NCBI RefSeq assembly: GCF_000819725.1
Contig: NZ_CDDH01000046.1
Coordinates: forward strand, 1-64,000
Direction: 5' to 3'
DNA length: 64,000 bases
DNA from: Aeromonas australiensis
GTDB lineage: Bacteria; Pseudomonadota; Gammaproteobacteria; Enterobacterales; Aeromonadaceae
Under the pieces are notes generated by a model. That model had not been told where the DNA came from. It did not search any database and saw only the letters and a list, made by a program, of their open reading frames with translations. The position numbers and the translations under genes were made by a program. Positions 1 to 7,298 of this stretch are shown piece after piece (within the stretch, counting starts at the first letter, position 1; each line of letters begins with the position of its first letter).

Positions 1-764
1 GTCGGGAAGGCACTGGTCGGCACCGCATGGAGTTTCGTGACCGCCAGTTCAACCCCGGCCTCTCTGGCTTTGGCAAACACCAGCTGGGCGTAGTCAAACC
101 AGGTAGTGGTACCGGAGGCAATAAGATGGTATAGCCCGGCGACCTCGGGTTTGCTCTGCGCCACGCGGAGAGCATGGGCAGTACAATCGGCCAGCAACTC
201 GGCCCCGGTCGGGGCACCAAACTGATCATTGATGACCGACATCTCGCTACGCTCTTTGCCAAAGCGCAGCATGGTCTTGGCAAAGTTGGCCCCTCGAGCG
301 GCGTAAACCCAGCTGGTGCGGAAGATCAGGTGACGGGAACAAAGCGCGGCCCCTTGCTCACCCGCCAGCTTGGTTTCGCCATAGACGTTGAGCGGGGCGG
401 TTGCATCGGTTTCCACCCAGGGGCGCTCACCGCTGCCATCGAACACATAGTCGGTGGAGTAATGCACCAACCAGGCCCCCAATGCTTCCGCTTCTTTAGC
501 TATCGCTGCCACGCTGGTCGCGTTGAGCTGCTCGGCAAACTCCCGCTCGCTTTCGGCCTTGTCGACTGCGGTGTGGGCTGCGGCGTTGACTATCACGTCC
601 GGCTTGACCAGACGTACCGTGTCGGCCACCCCGGCCGGGTTGCTGAAATCACCGCAATAATCGGTCGAGTCAAAATCAACGGCCGTGATACGCCCGAGCG
701 GCGCCAGTGCCCGTTGCAGCTCCCAGCCTACCTGGCCGTTTTTGCCAAACAGCAGAATATGCAT
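1..764 (-). CDS. rmlD: dTDP-4-dehydrorhamnose reductase, partial (C-terminus beyond window)
   Basis: Last step of dTDP-L-rhamnose synthesis: NADPH-dependent reduction of dTDP-4-keto-rhamnose in the cytoplasm, feeding O-antigen or other rhamnose polymers. The minus-strand reading gives an N-terminal nucleotide-binding loop GKNGQVG (residues 7-13), a STDYVFDG segment (about 103-110) and the SDR catalytic pair YxxxK (Y128, K132). About 254 residues are visible; the family is near 290-300, so only the C-terminus is missing. Its ATG shares one base with the TGA of the upstream rmlB (TGATG), so the two are translationally coupled. Annotation as RmlD is secure from motifs and from the rmlB-rmlD order. 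Confidence 0.93.
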   Translation of the reverse strand, partial: MHILLFGKNGQVGWELQRALAPLGRITAVDFDSTDYCGDFSNPAGVADTVRLVKPDVIVNAAAHTAVDKAESEREFAEQLNATSVAAIAKEAEALGAWLVHYSTDYVFDGSGERPWVETDATAPLNVYGETKLAGEQGAALCSRHLIFRTSWVYAARGANFAKTMLRFGKERSEMSVINDQFGAPTGAELLADCTAHALRVAQSKPEVAGLYHLIASGTTTWFDYAQLVFAKAREAGVELAVTKLHAVPTSAFP

Positions 765-1981
765 CAGGCACGCTCCCCGTAGTTCTGCTCAATCCAAGAC
801 TGGTAGGCACCGCTTTTGACGTTATTCACCCACTGCTGGTTATCCAGATACCACTGCACGGTTTTGCGAATACCGGATTCAAAGGTCTCTTGCGGTTGCC
901 AAGCAAGCTCACTGCTCATCTTGGTCGCATCGATGGCATAGCGGCGATCGTGGCCGGGGCGGTCAGCCACGTAAGTGATTTGATCGCGGTAGCTTCGCGA
1001 TCCGGTATTAGGGATTGGGCATCCGGGATTCGTGGTTTGGGATTCAAGTCCCGATTCCCGAGTCACAAGTCCCGCGGTACCTGCAAGCGGCACCATCTCG
1101 TCCAGCAGATCGCAGATGGTGTGTACCACCTCCAGATTCTGCTTCTCATTATGACCGCCGATGTTGTAGGTCTCCCCGACCACGCCCGTGGTCACCACCT
1201 TGTAGAGCGCGCGCGCATGGTCTTCCACATAGAGCCAGTCACGGATCTGGTCGCCCTTGCCATAGACCGGCAGAGGTTTGCAATCCAGCGCGTTAAGAAT
1301 GACCAGCGGGATCAGCTTCTCGGGGAAGTGGTACGGGCCGTAGTTGTTGGAGCAGTTGGTGACGATGGTCGGCAGGCCGTAAGTACGGCGCCAGGCGCGC
1401 ACCAGATGGTCGCTGGAAGCCTTGGAGGCGGAATAGGGGCTGCTGGGGGCGTAGGGGGTGGTTTCAGTAAATAGTGGTAGGTCGGGATTCGGGATCCGGG
1501 ATTCGGGATTCGAGTCACCAGTCACGAGTCCCGCGTTACGCATCAATTCATCCGGATGGGGCAGATCCCCATACACCTCGTCGGTGGAGATATGGTGGAA
1601 GCGGAAGGCCGCCTTGCGTACCTCATCCAGGCCGTTCCAGTAAGCGCGAGCTGCTTCCAGCAACATATAGGTACCGACGATATTGGTCTCGATAAAGTCA
1701 GCCGGGCCTGTGATGGAACGGTCAACATGGCTCTCGGCGGCCAGATGCATCACGGCATCCGGCTGGTGCTGGGCAAACACCCGATCCAGCTCGGCCCGGT
1801 TGCAGATATCCACTTGCTCAAACGCATAGCGATCGCTTGACGAGACATCGGCCAGGGATTCCAGATTGCCGGCATAGGTGAGTTTATCGAGATTGATCAC
1901 GGCATCTTGGGTATCACGGATGATATGGCGCACAACGGCAGAGCCGATAAAGCCGGCACCGCCGGTCACGAGGATTTTCAT
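764..1981 (-). CDS. rmlB: dTDP-glucose 4,6-dehydratase with two in-frame insertions
   Basis: Converts dTDP-glucose to dTDP-4-keto-6-deoxyglucose, the second step of dTDP-rhamnose synthesis. Extended SDR: NAD-binding GGAGFIG (residues 7-13), catalytic STDEVYG (132-138) and YSASK (Y183, K187). The rest tracks the enterobacterial RmlB nearly residue for residue, but the protein is 405 residues against about 355-361. The surplus is two loop insertions, around residues 147-167 and 300-328, both encoded by copies of a GATTCGGG-rich repeat (1481-1543 and 998-1084). Both keep the frame and leave the catalytic residues intact, so the enzyme may still be active. The 238 bases upstream are AT-rich and hold no other gene. 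Confidence 0.95.
   Translation of the reverse strand: MKILVTGGAGFIGSAVVRHIIRDTQDAVINLDKLTYAGNLESLADVSSSDRYAFEQVDICNRAELDRVFAQHQPDAVMHLAAESHVDRSITGPADFIETNIVGTYMLLEAARAYWNGLDEVRKAAFRFHHISTDEVYGDLPHPDELMRNAGLVTGDSNPESRIPNPDLPLFTETTPYAPSSPYSASKASSDHLVRAWRRTYGLPTIVTNCSNNYGPYHFPEKLIPLVILNALDCKPLPVYGKGDQIRDWLYVEDHARALYKVVTTGVVGETYNIGGHNEKQNLEVVHTICDLLDEMVPLAGTAGLVTRESGLESQTTNPGCPIPNTGSRSYRDQITYVADRPGHDRRYAIDATKMSSELAWQPQETFESGIRKTVQWYLDNQQWVNNVKSGAYQSWIEQNYGERA
998..1084 (-). repeat. Repeat insertion 2 inside rmlB
   Basis: Purine-biased sequence built from GGGATTC/GGGATTG words. In the rmlB frame it encodes about 28 extra residues (roughly 300-328) between the conserved EMVP and SYRDQITY segments, where the enterobacterial enzyme has only a few residues. 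It shares the order GCGGGACT-TGTGACT-GAATCCC with the first insertion and is read in the same frame. Boundaries are approximate. Confidence 0.75.
1481..1543 (-). repeat. Repeat insertion 1 inside rmlB
   Basis: A GC-rich block of GGGATTCGGGAT-type words, encoding about 17-21 extra residues (roughly 147-167, containing AGLVTGDS and ESRIPNP) between the conserved DLPHPDE and LPLFTETT segments of RmlB. The protein motif AGLVT-(D/E)S-ES-NP recurs in the second insertion, so both derive from one element inserted in the same frame. Confidence 0.75.
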
Positions 1982-2219
1982 TATTTACTTCCGCATTGAT
2001 TGAGCGTAACCATCGATAACGGTCGCTGAAGAGTGCCTAATTTCAAATTTTTCTATCTCAGTGCTCTTTTCCACTGAGCGTTTTCCACTGAGACAACTTT
2101 TGTCCATTTTGAGATGGCTGCTTTTATTTCATGTCAGCGCCATCTTTTTAAAGTCTAAGCTTTACTTTTTTCCAGCTATTTTACTTCATTCTTCCCCATA
2201 GAAAGCCGCAAGATCTGGC

Positions 2220-2669
2220 TTAATCTGCTGAGTTTCCACGTAAAAAGCCTATCGCTTTGTTGCAAAATGCACCTAAGGTTTGGTAGTGACCTTGAGCGAC
2301 AACTTGACGAATGATGTTGATATCAATATTTAAGTAATCGTGTACTAAACCATTGCGCATCCCAATAATCTGCCGCCATTGTCCTAACTCATTGGCGCTG
2401 ATAAATCCATGCAGATGGAGTTGGCTAAAGGTTTGATAGGCATCGGCAGCCGCGTTATTTTGGTAATGCTTTAAACAGTGTTTGGCCAGCCCGATACAGA
2501 GCCCGGTCAATACCTGCAACAGGCGCTCCATCGCTAAATAATCGCGCCGGCGTAGTTCACCTTTCGCCAAATCAGCGCGTAACTCGTCAAGCTGCTGGCA
2601 ATAATCTTGCTGATGTTTGAACGCTTCGGTTAAATACAGCTGCAATCCTGTGGATTTTTCATGTTTCAT
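2220..2669 (-). CDS. hepT: HepT-like toxin (DUF86 family)
   Basis: 149-residue all-alpha protein with the HepT signature R-x4-H-x-Y (R105, H110, Y112). In studied HepT/MntA modules this is a toxin with RNase activity, neutralised when the partner adenylylates the Tyr of the motif. Its start overlaps the stop of the upstream nucleotidyltransferase gene by ATGA, so this is a two-gene operon with the antitoxin first. Composition is more AT-rich than the flanking rmlB, compatible with acquisition. Toxicity is inferred from family knowledge; older annotation would call it a nucleotidyltransferase substrate-binding protein. Confidence 0.85.
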   Translation of the reverse strand: MKHEKSTGLQLYLTEAFKHQQDYCQQLDELRADLAKGELRRRDYLAMERLLQVLTGLCIGLAKHCLKHYQNNAAADAYQTFSQLHLHGFISANELGQWRQIIGMRNGLVHDYLNIDINIIRQVVAQGHYQTLGAFCNKAIGFLRGNSAD

Positions 2670-3058
2670 CGCTGAGCCTCGCGCTGCTGATATTCAAATA
2701 AGCTATTAATACGGGTGATTTCTTGCCACGGTCTTGCACTACCATCGCTATAAATCAGCTTTCCCGTATCGATAATTTGATACGCCAGATAGATGGGTGC
2801 CTGGTTAATATCGACCACTGAGACTTGCGACTCTGGTAACTGCAATGCACCAGCCCAATCCAGCGCCAAACTATGTGGCCGCACATAACGGGCTAAGGCA
2901 TCGAGCGAGAAGTCATTAAATGCAATCGCCAAGTCATAATCGCTATCTTGCCGCGCTCGGCCTTGCGCGCGTGAACCATACAACCAAACGGCGGCAATGT
3001 CTGCGTGTTGCTCGGCGAGTTGTTGAATATGGGCAAATACGTCATCAGGATTAGTCAT
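2666..3058 (-). CDS. mntA: MNT-domain nucleotidyltransferase antitoxin
   Basis: Minimal nucleotidyltransferase of about 130 residues with an exact GS-x10-DxD motif (G28-S29, D40, D42) and a likely third carboxylate near residue 80 (VVDIN). Family members transfer AMP to the HepT tyrosine and so act as antitoxin. I chose the ATG at 3058; a TTG at 3073 would add five residues (KSIP after the initiator), and neither has a strong ribosome-binding site. Overlaps hepT by four bases. It stands between the rhamnose locus and a gene-poor region. Confidence 0.85.
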   Translation of the reverse strand: MTNPDDVFAHIQQLAEQHADIAAVWLYGSRAQGRARQDSDYDLAIAFNDFSLDALARYVRPHSLALDWAGALQLPESQVSVVDINQAPIYLAYQIIDTGKLIYSDGSARPWQEITRINSLFEYQQREAQR

Positions 3059-3843
3059 GGGTATTGACTTCAAGGTTCAAGGTTTGAAAAGCAGGGGGCA
3101 GGTCTTTCGCTTTGCGCTACAGAAATCCGATTCAGTTCTGTCATTATGACGTTTGCCACCTACCACTTCAGAACGTCAGAGCCCCCATATGCATGGCTGG
3201 GATTTAGCCAAAAGCTTGGATCCTGCTACCAAGATTTGCTCCAAGAAAATTATCCGCCAGCTACACAAAATCGCACTTTCTTACGCTGACTTTCGGGTCA
3301 TTTTCTATCCAAACTCAGAAAAATGAGATGGCTACCGCACTGGGTTGCAGCTCCCAGATTGCTGTTTTTAACCAGATGACTCGCGCTGTTGGTCATGATG
3401 TCCTCCAGCTTTCCGGTGTATTTGTCTGCGCGATTAACGCTGCGATAACCCATCACCCATGGGGTGACACCCCACACTATTCGATTTCAAGGCGCGATTA
3501 TATCTCATTCTTTGTCAATATGACTAACCCAAAGACGCCATGCAGAGTGTTACTTGAGACTGTGTATAGCTCAGCGCCATCTTGCTTATCCTTTGAGCAC
3601 CTGGTGAAACCGGCAGCAAGAAGACCCAATCGCAGCCAAACCACTGTATTTGATGAAGTAGCGCATCAACCTTCCTGATAGAGAGCATGTTCACCATGCC
3701 AGCCTCGCCCCACGGGCCTGCCTGCGGCCGCTAACAGGCTCCGGCAACTCCCACACATTCCTGTCAAGCGGGACCTGACCGCCCGCTTTGGCAGTCAGGC
3801 CCCGATTTGTTACTCTGTGCGCCCCCTGCTGGAGGTAACCCCT
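3059..3843. other. Gene-poor stretch with a decayed-looking element
   Basis: About 785 bases without a convincing gene. Composition is lower in GC than the neighbours. Its middle part (about 3298-3502, minus strand) holds a TATAAT-like box, a TAGTGTGGGG...CCCCATG hairpin and a short open frame with a perfect ribosome-binding site, described separately. The remainder shows no repeat, RNA or protein I can support. Confidence 0.5.
3298..3396 (-). CDS. Possible small ORF, 32 residues
   Basis: ATG at 3396 is preceded at five bases by GGAGG, better placed than at many genes here, and the frame ends in TGA at 3298-3300. The same frame stays open upstream to 3477 and reads like natural protein (segments VNRADKYTGKLEDIM and ASHLVKNSNLGAA), so this could be a small gene of 32 to 59 residues or the remnant of a longer one. 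No family recognised. A TATAAT at 3497-3502 with a GC-rich discriminator lies just upstream. Confidence 0.3.
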   Translation of the reverse strand: MTNSASHLVKNSNLGAATQCGSHLIFLSLDRK

Positions 3844-4395
3844 GTGCCACACTCTGACGCCATCCCCACTTCCCGGCCCTTGAACGACCAGCATGCCCGC
3901 GCTCGGGCGGCCTTTGTGGCGCGCCTCACACCGGGCGCTCACCTGCTCAATGGTCAGTGCGGTAGGGGGGAGGATCTCTGCTGGCTGCGTGCAGAAGGGT
4001 ATGTGGTCACCGCCTGTGAGGCGGTGCTGGCCGACGCCAGAGTTGCCTCGCAGCAATCCGGCCAAGCAGTGCGGGTCTGCCCGCTGGCGAAGATGCACTC
4101 GGTGCTCCCTTACGATGGCATCTGGCTGAGTCGCCCGCTTGATAGCGACGCGGCCACCCTTATCCCCCTGTTGCAACTGCTGACGACCCTGCTCAAAGCG
4201 GGCGCTCCGATCTGCTTCCCCCTGCCGCAAAACGGCAAGATAAGTCACGCTCAGCTAAAGCAACTGGTCACCTCATCCGGGAGCGCGCTACAACTGGCGC
4301 CGATGGAAGCCGTGTCAGCCGACACGTCAGATTCCGCAAGTCAACACGCCAGCCAGTACGTCATGTTGCTGCGTGGCACTCAGCAGGCCACCTAA
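3844..4395 (+). CDS. Methyltransferase-like protein, degenerate
   Basis: 183 residues from a GTG at 3844, chosen because GGAGG lies eight bases upstream; a GTG at 3817 has no such site. The pattern resembles a class I SAM-dependent methyltransferase: a preparatory helix, a glycine loop LLNGQCGRGEDLCWL (residues about 35-49), an acidic strand end (ACEAV), and a later DGIWLSRPL segment. The protein is shorter than most such enzymes and the substrate is unknown. Downstream is the separately promoted DAACS transporter. Assignment rests on loop pattern only. Confidence 0.6.
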   Translation: MPHSDAIPTSRPLNDQHARARAAFVARLTPGAHLLNGQCGRGEDLCWLRAEGYVVTACEAVLADARVASQQSGQAVRVCPLAKMHSVLPYDGIWLSRPLDSDAATLIPLLQLLTTLLKAGAPICFPLPQNGKISHAQLKQLVTSSGSALQLAPMEAVSADTSDSASQHASQYVMLLRGTQQAT

Positions 4396-4428
4396 CGGGC
4401 TAATTCATCACGGATTTTTCAGTTCAAC

Positions 4429-4543
4429 GCCAAGCCGACAGCTAGTCGGTGATCTTGGCTATCGACAATATTTAACTCGGCATTAACGCATAAAAGGCAG
4501 ACATAACACGGCTTACGTGTTAGAAAGTGTGATTAATATCAAA
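4429..4543 (+). promoter_or_regulatory. Regulatory region upstream of DAACS symporter
   Basis: Three structures lie in order: a bulged hairpin GCCAAG-CCGAC (4429-4439) pairing with GTCGG...CTTGGC (4445-4459); a perfect inverted repeat TAACACG-N5-CGTGTTA (4504-4522); and TGTGA-N6-TCAAA (4528-4543), one base from the CRP consensus. They end about 45 bases before the start codon, as expected for operators. Regulator identities are inferred. Confidence 0.4.
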
Positions 4544-4587
4544 ATTTAATAACAAAACAGACAATACAACCAACTCCGGATTTCCTT

Positions 4588-5778
4588 ATGAAACTTGTCC
4601 TCAAACTCATTGCTGGCATCCTTGCCGGTCTCTTGCTCGGTCTCTACGCCCCTGAGTGGGTGGCGCGCGTGCTGTTTACGGCCAAGACAGTGATAGGTCA
4701 GCTGATCACCTTCACCATTCCGCTCATCATTCTGTTCTTTATCATGAGCGGCATCGCCAGCCTGCCGAAAAACTCCGGCAAGCTGCTGGGTAAAACCGTG
4801 GCCCTCTCCTACTGCTCCACCATTCTGGCGGGGCTGTTCGCCTTTACCGTGGCAAGCCATCTGATCCCGCAACTCACCACCGCTGCCGAGCCCGCCTCGA
4901 CCGAGGCAGTCAAGCTCGCCTCCTATATCAAACTGGAGATCCCGCCGCTGTTTGGCGTGATGTCGGCATTGGCCGCCGCCTTCGTGTTCGGCATCGGTAT
5001 CAGCGCCACTCAGGCTACCGATCTGCGCCGGGTCGCCGATCAGGGCCGTGACATCATCGACCGCCTGCTGGCCAAGGTGATCATTCCGCTGCTGCCGCTC
5101 TATATCGCCGGCGTCTTTGTCGAGATGACGGTAGAAGGCACCGTATTCGCCACTCTGAAAACCTTCGGCGTGGTGCTGGTGATGGCGATCCTGATGCACT
5201 GGATCTGGCTCTCTGTGCTGTTCGTTGGTACCGGTCTGGCCCTTGGCCGCTCACCAACCCAGCTTATCAAGAACATGCTGCCCGCCTACTTCACCGCGTT
5301 GGGGACTATGTCGAGCGCGGCCACCATTCCGGTTGCCCTGCAATCGAGCAAAAACAACGGGGTGAGCGCCGGCATCGCCAACTTTACCGTGCCGCTGTGC
5401 GCCACCATTCACCTCTGCGGCTCTACCATTACCCTGGTGACCTGTGCCACTGCGGTTATGTTCCTCTCCGAACATCTGGCTATTCCCGGTTATGGCACCA
5501 TGCTCCCCTTTATCATGATGCTGGGGGTGATCATGATCGCCGCCCCGGGCGCGCCGGGGGGTGGCGTGATGTCGGCGCTGGGTCTGCTCACCTCCATGCT
5601 CGGCTTTGGTGAAGCCTCCATCGCCCTGATGATCGCTCTCTATCTGGCACAGGACAGCTTCGGCACCGCCTGCAACGTCACCGGTGACGGCGTGATTGCC
5701 CTGTGGGCGGATCGCTTCGCCAACGGCAGCGAAAGTGCAGGCGTTGCCTCCCCTGTGGTCGAGACCGAACAGGCGTAA
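4588..5778 (+). CDS. Dicarboxylate/amino acid:cation symporter (DAACS family)
   Basis: 396-residue inner-membrane secondary transporter. N-terminal hydrophobic segments and family hallmarks are visible: a serine-rich stretch (GTMSSAATIPVAL, near residue 240), the transport-domain segment AAPGAPGGG (about 311-319), and AQDSFGTACNVTGDG near residue 355, where DAACS members bind substrate carboxylates. It imports an acidic amino acid or C4-dicarboxylate with Na+ or H+; the exact substrate cannot be read from sequence. Monocistronic, closed by a 12-bp hairpin. A CRP-like site and an inverted repeat sit upstream. Confidence 0.88.
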   Translation: MKLVLKLIAGILAGLLLGLYAPEWVARVLFTAKTVIGQLITFTIPLIILFFIMSGIASLPKNSGKLLGKTVALSYCSTILAGLFAFTVASHLIPQLTTAAEPASTEAVKLASYIKLEIPPLFGVMSALAAAFVFGIGISATQATDLRRVADQGRDIIDRLLAKVIIPLLPLYIAGVFVEMTVEGTVFATLKTFGVVLVMAILMHWIWLSVLFVGTGLALGRSPTQLIKNMLPAYFTALGTMSSAATIPVALQSSKNNGVSAGIANFTVPLCATIHLCGSTITLVTCATAVMFLSEHLAIPGYGTMLPFIMMLGVIMIAAPGAPGGGVMSALGLLTSMLGFGEASIALMIALYLAQDSFGTACNVTGDGVIALWADRFANGSESAGVASPVVETEQA

Positions 5779-5816
5779 GCGCGCCAGGAAGGCTCCCGCC
5801 ATCCTTGGTAAAAACC

Positions 5817-5843
5817 GCAGGCCCGAACCATGTTCGGGCCTGC
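5817..5843 (+). terminator. Intrinsic terminator after the DAACS gene
   Basis: Perfect 12-bp stem GCAGGCCCGAAC with loop CAT, followed by GTCGTTTCTG; the T tract is short. Confidence 0.75.
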
Positions 5844-5960
5844 GTCGTTTCTGCATTTTCCTCTCATCTTCCCGGCTCTGCTCTCTTTGTCTCTCTATTC
5901 CCTCTTTCCACTCTCTCTGCCACCCATCTTCCCCCATTACCCCTCTTTTCGATAAAGTTA

Positions 5961-6002
5961 TTGGCATATGCAATATACAGGCGTATAAGTAGCGTATGCC
6001 AA
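5961..6002 (+). promoter_or_regulatory. Nested palindrome before the DUF134 gene
   Basis: Outer arms TTGGCATATGC (5961-5971) and GCGTATGCCAA (5992-6002) match at 10 of 11 positions; inner arms TATAC (5974-5978) and GTATA (5983-5987) are almost concentric. It ends a few bases before the AGGAG of the DUF134 gene, so it could be an operator, perhaps autoregulatory, or a leader hairpin. Confidence 0.5.
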
Positions 6003-6014
6003 TAAGGAGCCACC

Positions 6015-6329
6015 ATGCCGAGACCCAAGATTGCCCGCCAGATCTGTGGCCGCCCTGCCAACAGCTGCTTCAAACCCAACGGCCGCCCCATGCATCAGCT
6101 GGAGCAGGTCACCCTTGCCCCTGACGAGTTCGAGGCATTGCGCCTCGTCGACCTTCAAGGCATGCAGCAGCAGCAGGCCGCCCTGGTGATGGGGGTCTCC
6201 CGTCAGACCCTGGCCAATATCCTGAAAAAAGGGCGTTACAAGGTGGTGGAGTGTCTGAGTCTGGGCAAGGCATTGATGATGCAAGCCGCCGAGCCCGACC
6301 CCCAAACCAGTGGAGAAGAGCCGAGATGA
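6015..6329 (+). CDS. DUF134 / UPF0251 family DNA-binding-like protein
   Basis: 104 residues. N-terminal MPRPK...CGRP signature of DUF134, a conserved LxPDEFEALRLVDLQG segment (about 34-49), then a helix-turn-helix-like AALVMGVSRQTLANILKKGR (about 55-74). The family is predicted to bind DNA and is often encoded beside NifX/NifB-type cofactor proteins, as here. Good AAGGAG ribosome-binding site. The stop overlaps the next start as ATGA, so it is co-translated with the NifX-like gene. An elaborate palindrome directly upstream suggests autoregulation, which is inference. Confidence 0.88.
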   Translation: MPRPKIARQICGRPANSCFKPNGRPMHQLEQVTLAPDEFEALRLVDLQGMQQQQAALVMGVSRQTLANILKKGRYKVVECLSLGKALMMQAAEPDPQTSGEEPR

Positions 6330-6907
6330 ATGCTGTCACAACCATGACAACCACCCCAAGCAACAGCGCCCTGATGCTGAGTCAGGGAATGCTGGCTGGC
6401 CACTTTACCCGTGCCGAGCAGTTGCAAATTCTTAATCCCGAAGGGAACGTTATCGCCACCCTGGCCAACCCGGCCTGCGCCGAAGGCTGCCACGGCAAGC
6501 AAGCGCTGCTCGATACCCTCGCACATCATCAAGTGGGTCAGGTGGTGGTACGCAATATCGGCGAGCGGATGCTCAGTCGCCTGCTGGCGGCCAATATCCG
6601 GGTACTGCAGTGTCGCTCTGCCCGCCTGCCGTTGCCCGCGCTGCTGGCTCCTGCCAATCTGCACACTCTCACTGAAGCAAGTCAGGGCCGCCCGTCTCGC
6701 CGTCATCAGAGCAAATCGGCTATCCGTGCCATCCAGCCCGTCGGCGCAGGCCACAGCCATGCGAATTGTCACGGTGGTTGCAACAGTGGCTCCGATCACT
6801 GTTGCGCCAGTAGTGGCAATCAGGCAGAGAGCTCACGACAAGGCCATACTTGTTGCCACGGCAGTGAAGGCGCCAACCAGCAGGGCGGTTGCTGCCATCA
6901 TCACTGA
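6326..6907 (+). CDS. Dinitrogenase Fe-Mo cofactor (NifX/NifB-C) domain protein with Cys/His-rich tail
   Basis: 193 residues. Residues about 17-115 follow the NifX-like fold: GHFTRAEQLQIL, a strand reading GNVIATLANP, then DTLAHHQVGQVVVRNIGERMLSRLL and a strand into RVLQC. After residue 140 comes a low-complexity tail packed with Cys, His, Ser and Gly (clusters CHGGC, HCC, TCCH, CCHHH), a plausible metal-binding or metal-storage segment. No nif genes are near, so this is one of the many NifX-like proteins outside nitrogen fixation. It starts at the ATG overlapping the DUF134 stop and is followed 42 bases later by a small Cys-motif membrane protein. Function unknown; a role in metal or Fe-S handling is inferred. 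Confidence 0.8.
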   Translation: MNAVTTMTTTPSNSALMLSQGMLAGHFTRAEQLQILNPEGNVIATLANPACAEGCHGKQALLDTLAHHQVGQVVVRNIGERMLSRLLAANIRVLQCRSARLPLPALLAPANLHTLTEASQGRPSRRHQSKSAIRAIQPVGAGHSHANCHGGCNSGSDHCCASSGNQAESSRQGHTCCHGSEGANQQGGCCHHH

Positions 6908-6949
6908 TGCCATCGCCGTGCATGTCATCACCATCAAGGAGAAGAGATC

Positions 6950-7135
6950 ATGTCCATCTGGTTGTTGAGCCTGCTCGCCTCGTTCGTGTTGATCCTGGCC
7001 ATGGGCACCATCATCTGGTGGCGCCAATACCAGCTTGCCCAGAAGCGGGAAGATAAAGAGGTGCGCCCCTGTGGCTGCTCCAGCGCCTGCGCGGATCACC
7101 TCTACCAGATCAGCGAGCCGACGCCCAAAAAGTAA
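6950..7135 (+). CDS. Small single-pass membrane protein with CGCSSAC motif
   Basis: 61 residues: one hydrophobic segment (about 3-25) ending in WW, a short charged linker, then PCGCSSACAD (about 41-50) and a polar tail. AGGAG lies seven bases upstream of the ATG. The layout resembles small FeoB-associated or NqrM-type cysteine-motif membrane proteins, but no precise family is recognised. It is third in the DUF134-NifX-like unit and ends before a strong terminator, which suggests that the three work together on a metal or redox task. Confidence 0.7.
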   Translation: MSIWLLSLLASFVLILAMGTIIWWRQYQLAQKREDKEVRPCGCSSACADHLYQISEPTPKK

Positions 7136-7210
7136 CCTGATCGCAAACGCCATAGCCGCAGTTACAAGGTCGACAAAATAAGTGCGCATGGAATAGAAAG
7201 GCGCATAAAA

Positions 7211-7240
7211 GAGAGGGGGCACCTGCTGGTGCCCCCTCTC
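7211..7240. terminator. Bidirectional terminator between converging genes
   Basis: Perfect 13-bp stem GAGAGGGGGCACC with loop TGCT, flanked by AAAA on the left and TATTTA on the right; it lies between the plus-strand NifX-like operon and the minus-strand HD-GYP gene. Confidence 0.85.
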
Positions 7241-7298
7241 TATTTACTCCTCATCATACTTGAACCGCCTCTTTGCCCCTTAAGCTCAACACTCGCGC

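Noticed and set aside
998-1543. rmlB insertions as sequencing errors or frameshifts
   Set aside because: Both are whole multiples of three, keep flanking homology in frame, and share a common sequence, so they are real insertions.
3220-3235. AAGCTTGGATCC, suggesting vector or cloning sequence
   Set aside because: Two adjacent restriction sites can occur by chance and the flanks show no vector sequence.
3328-3678. 116-codon plus-strand frame in the gene-poor gap
   Set aside because: No ribosome-binding site, unnatural composition, and it lies opposite the more convincing small minus-strand frame.
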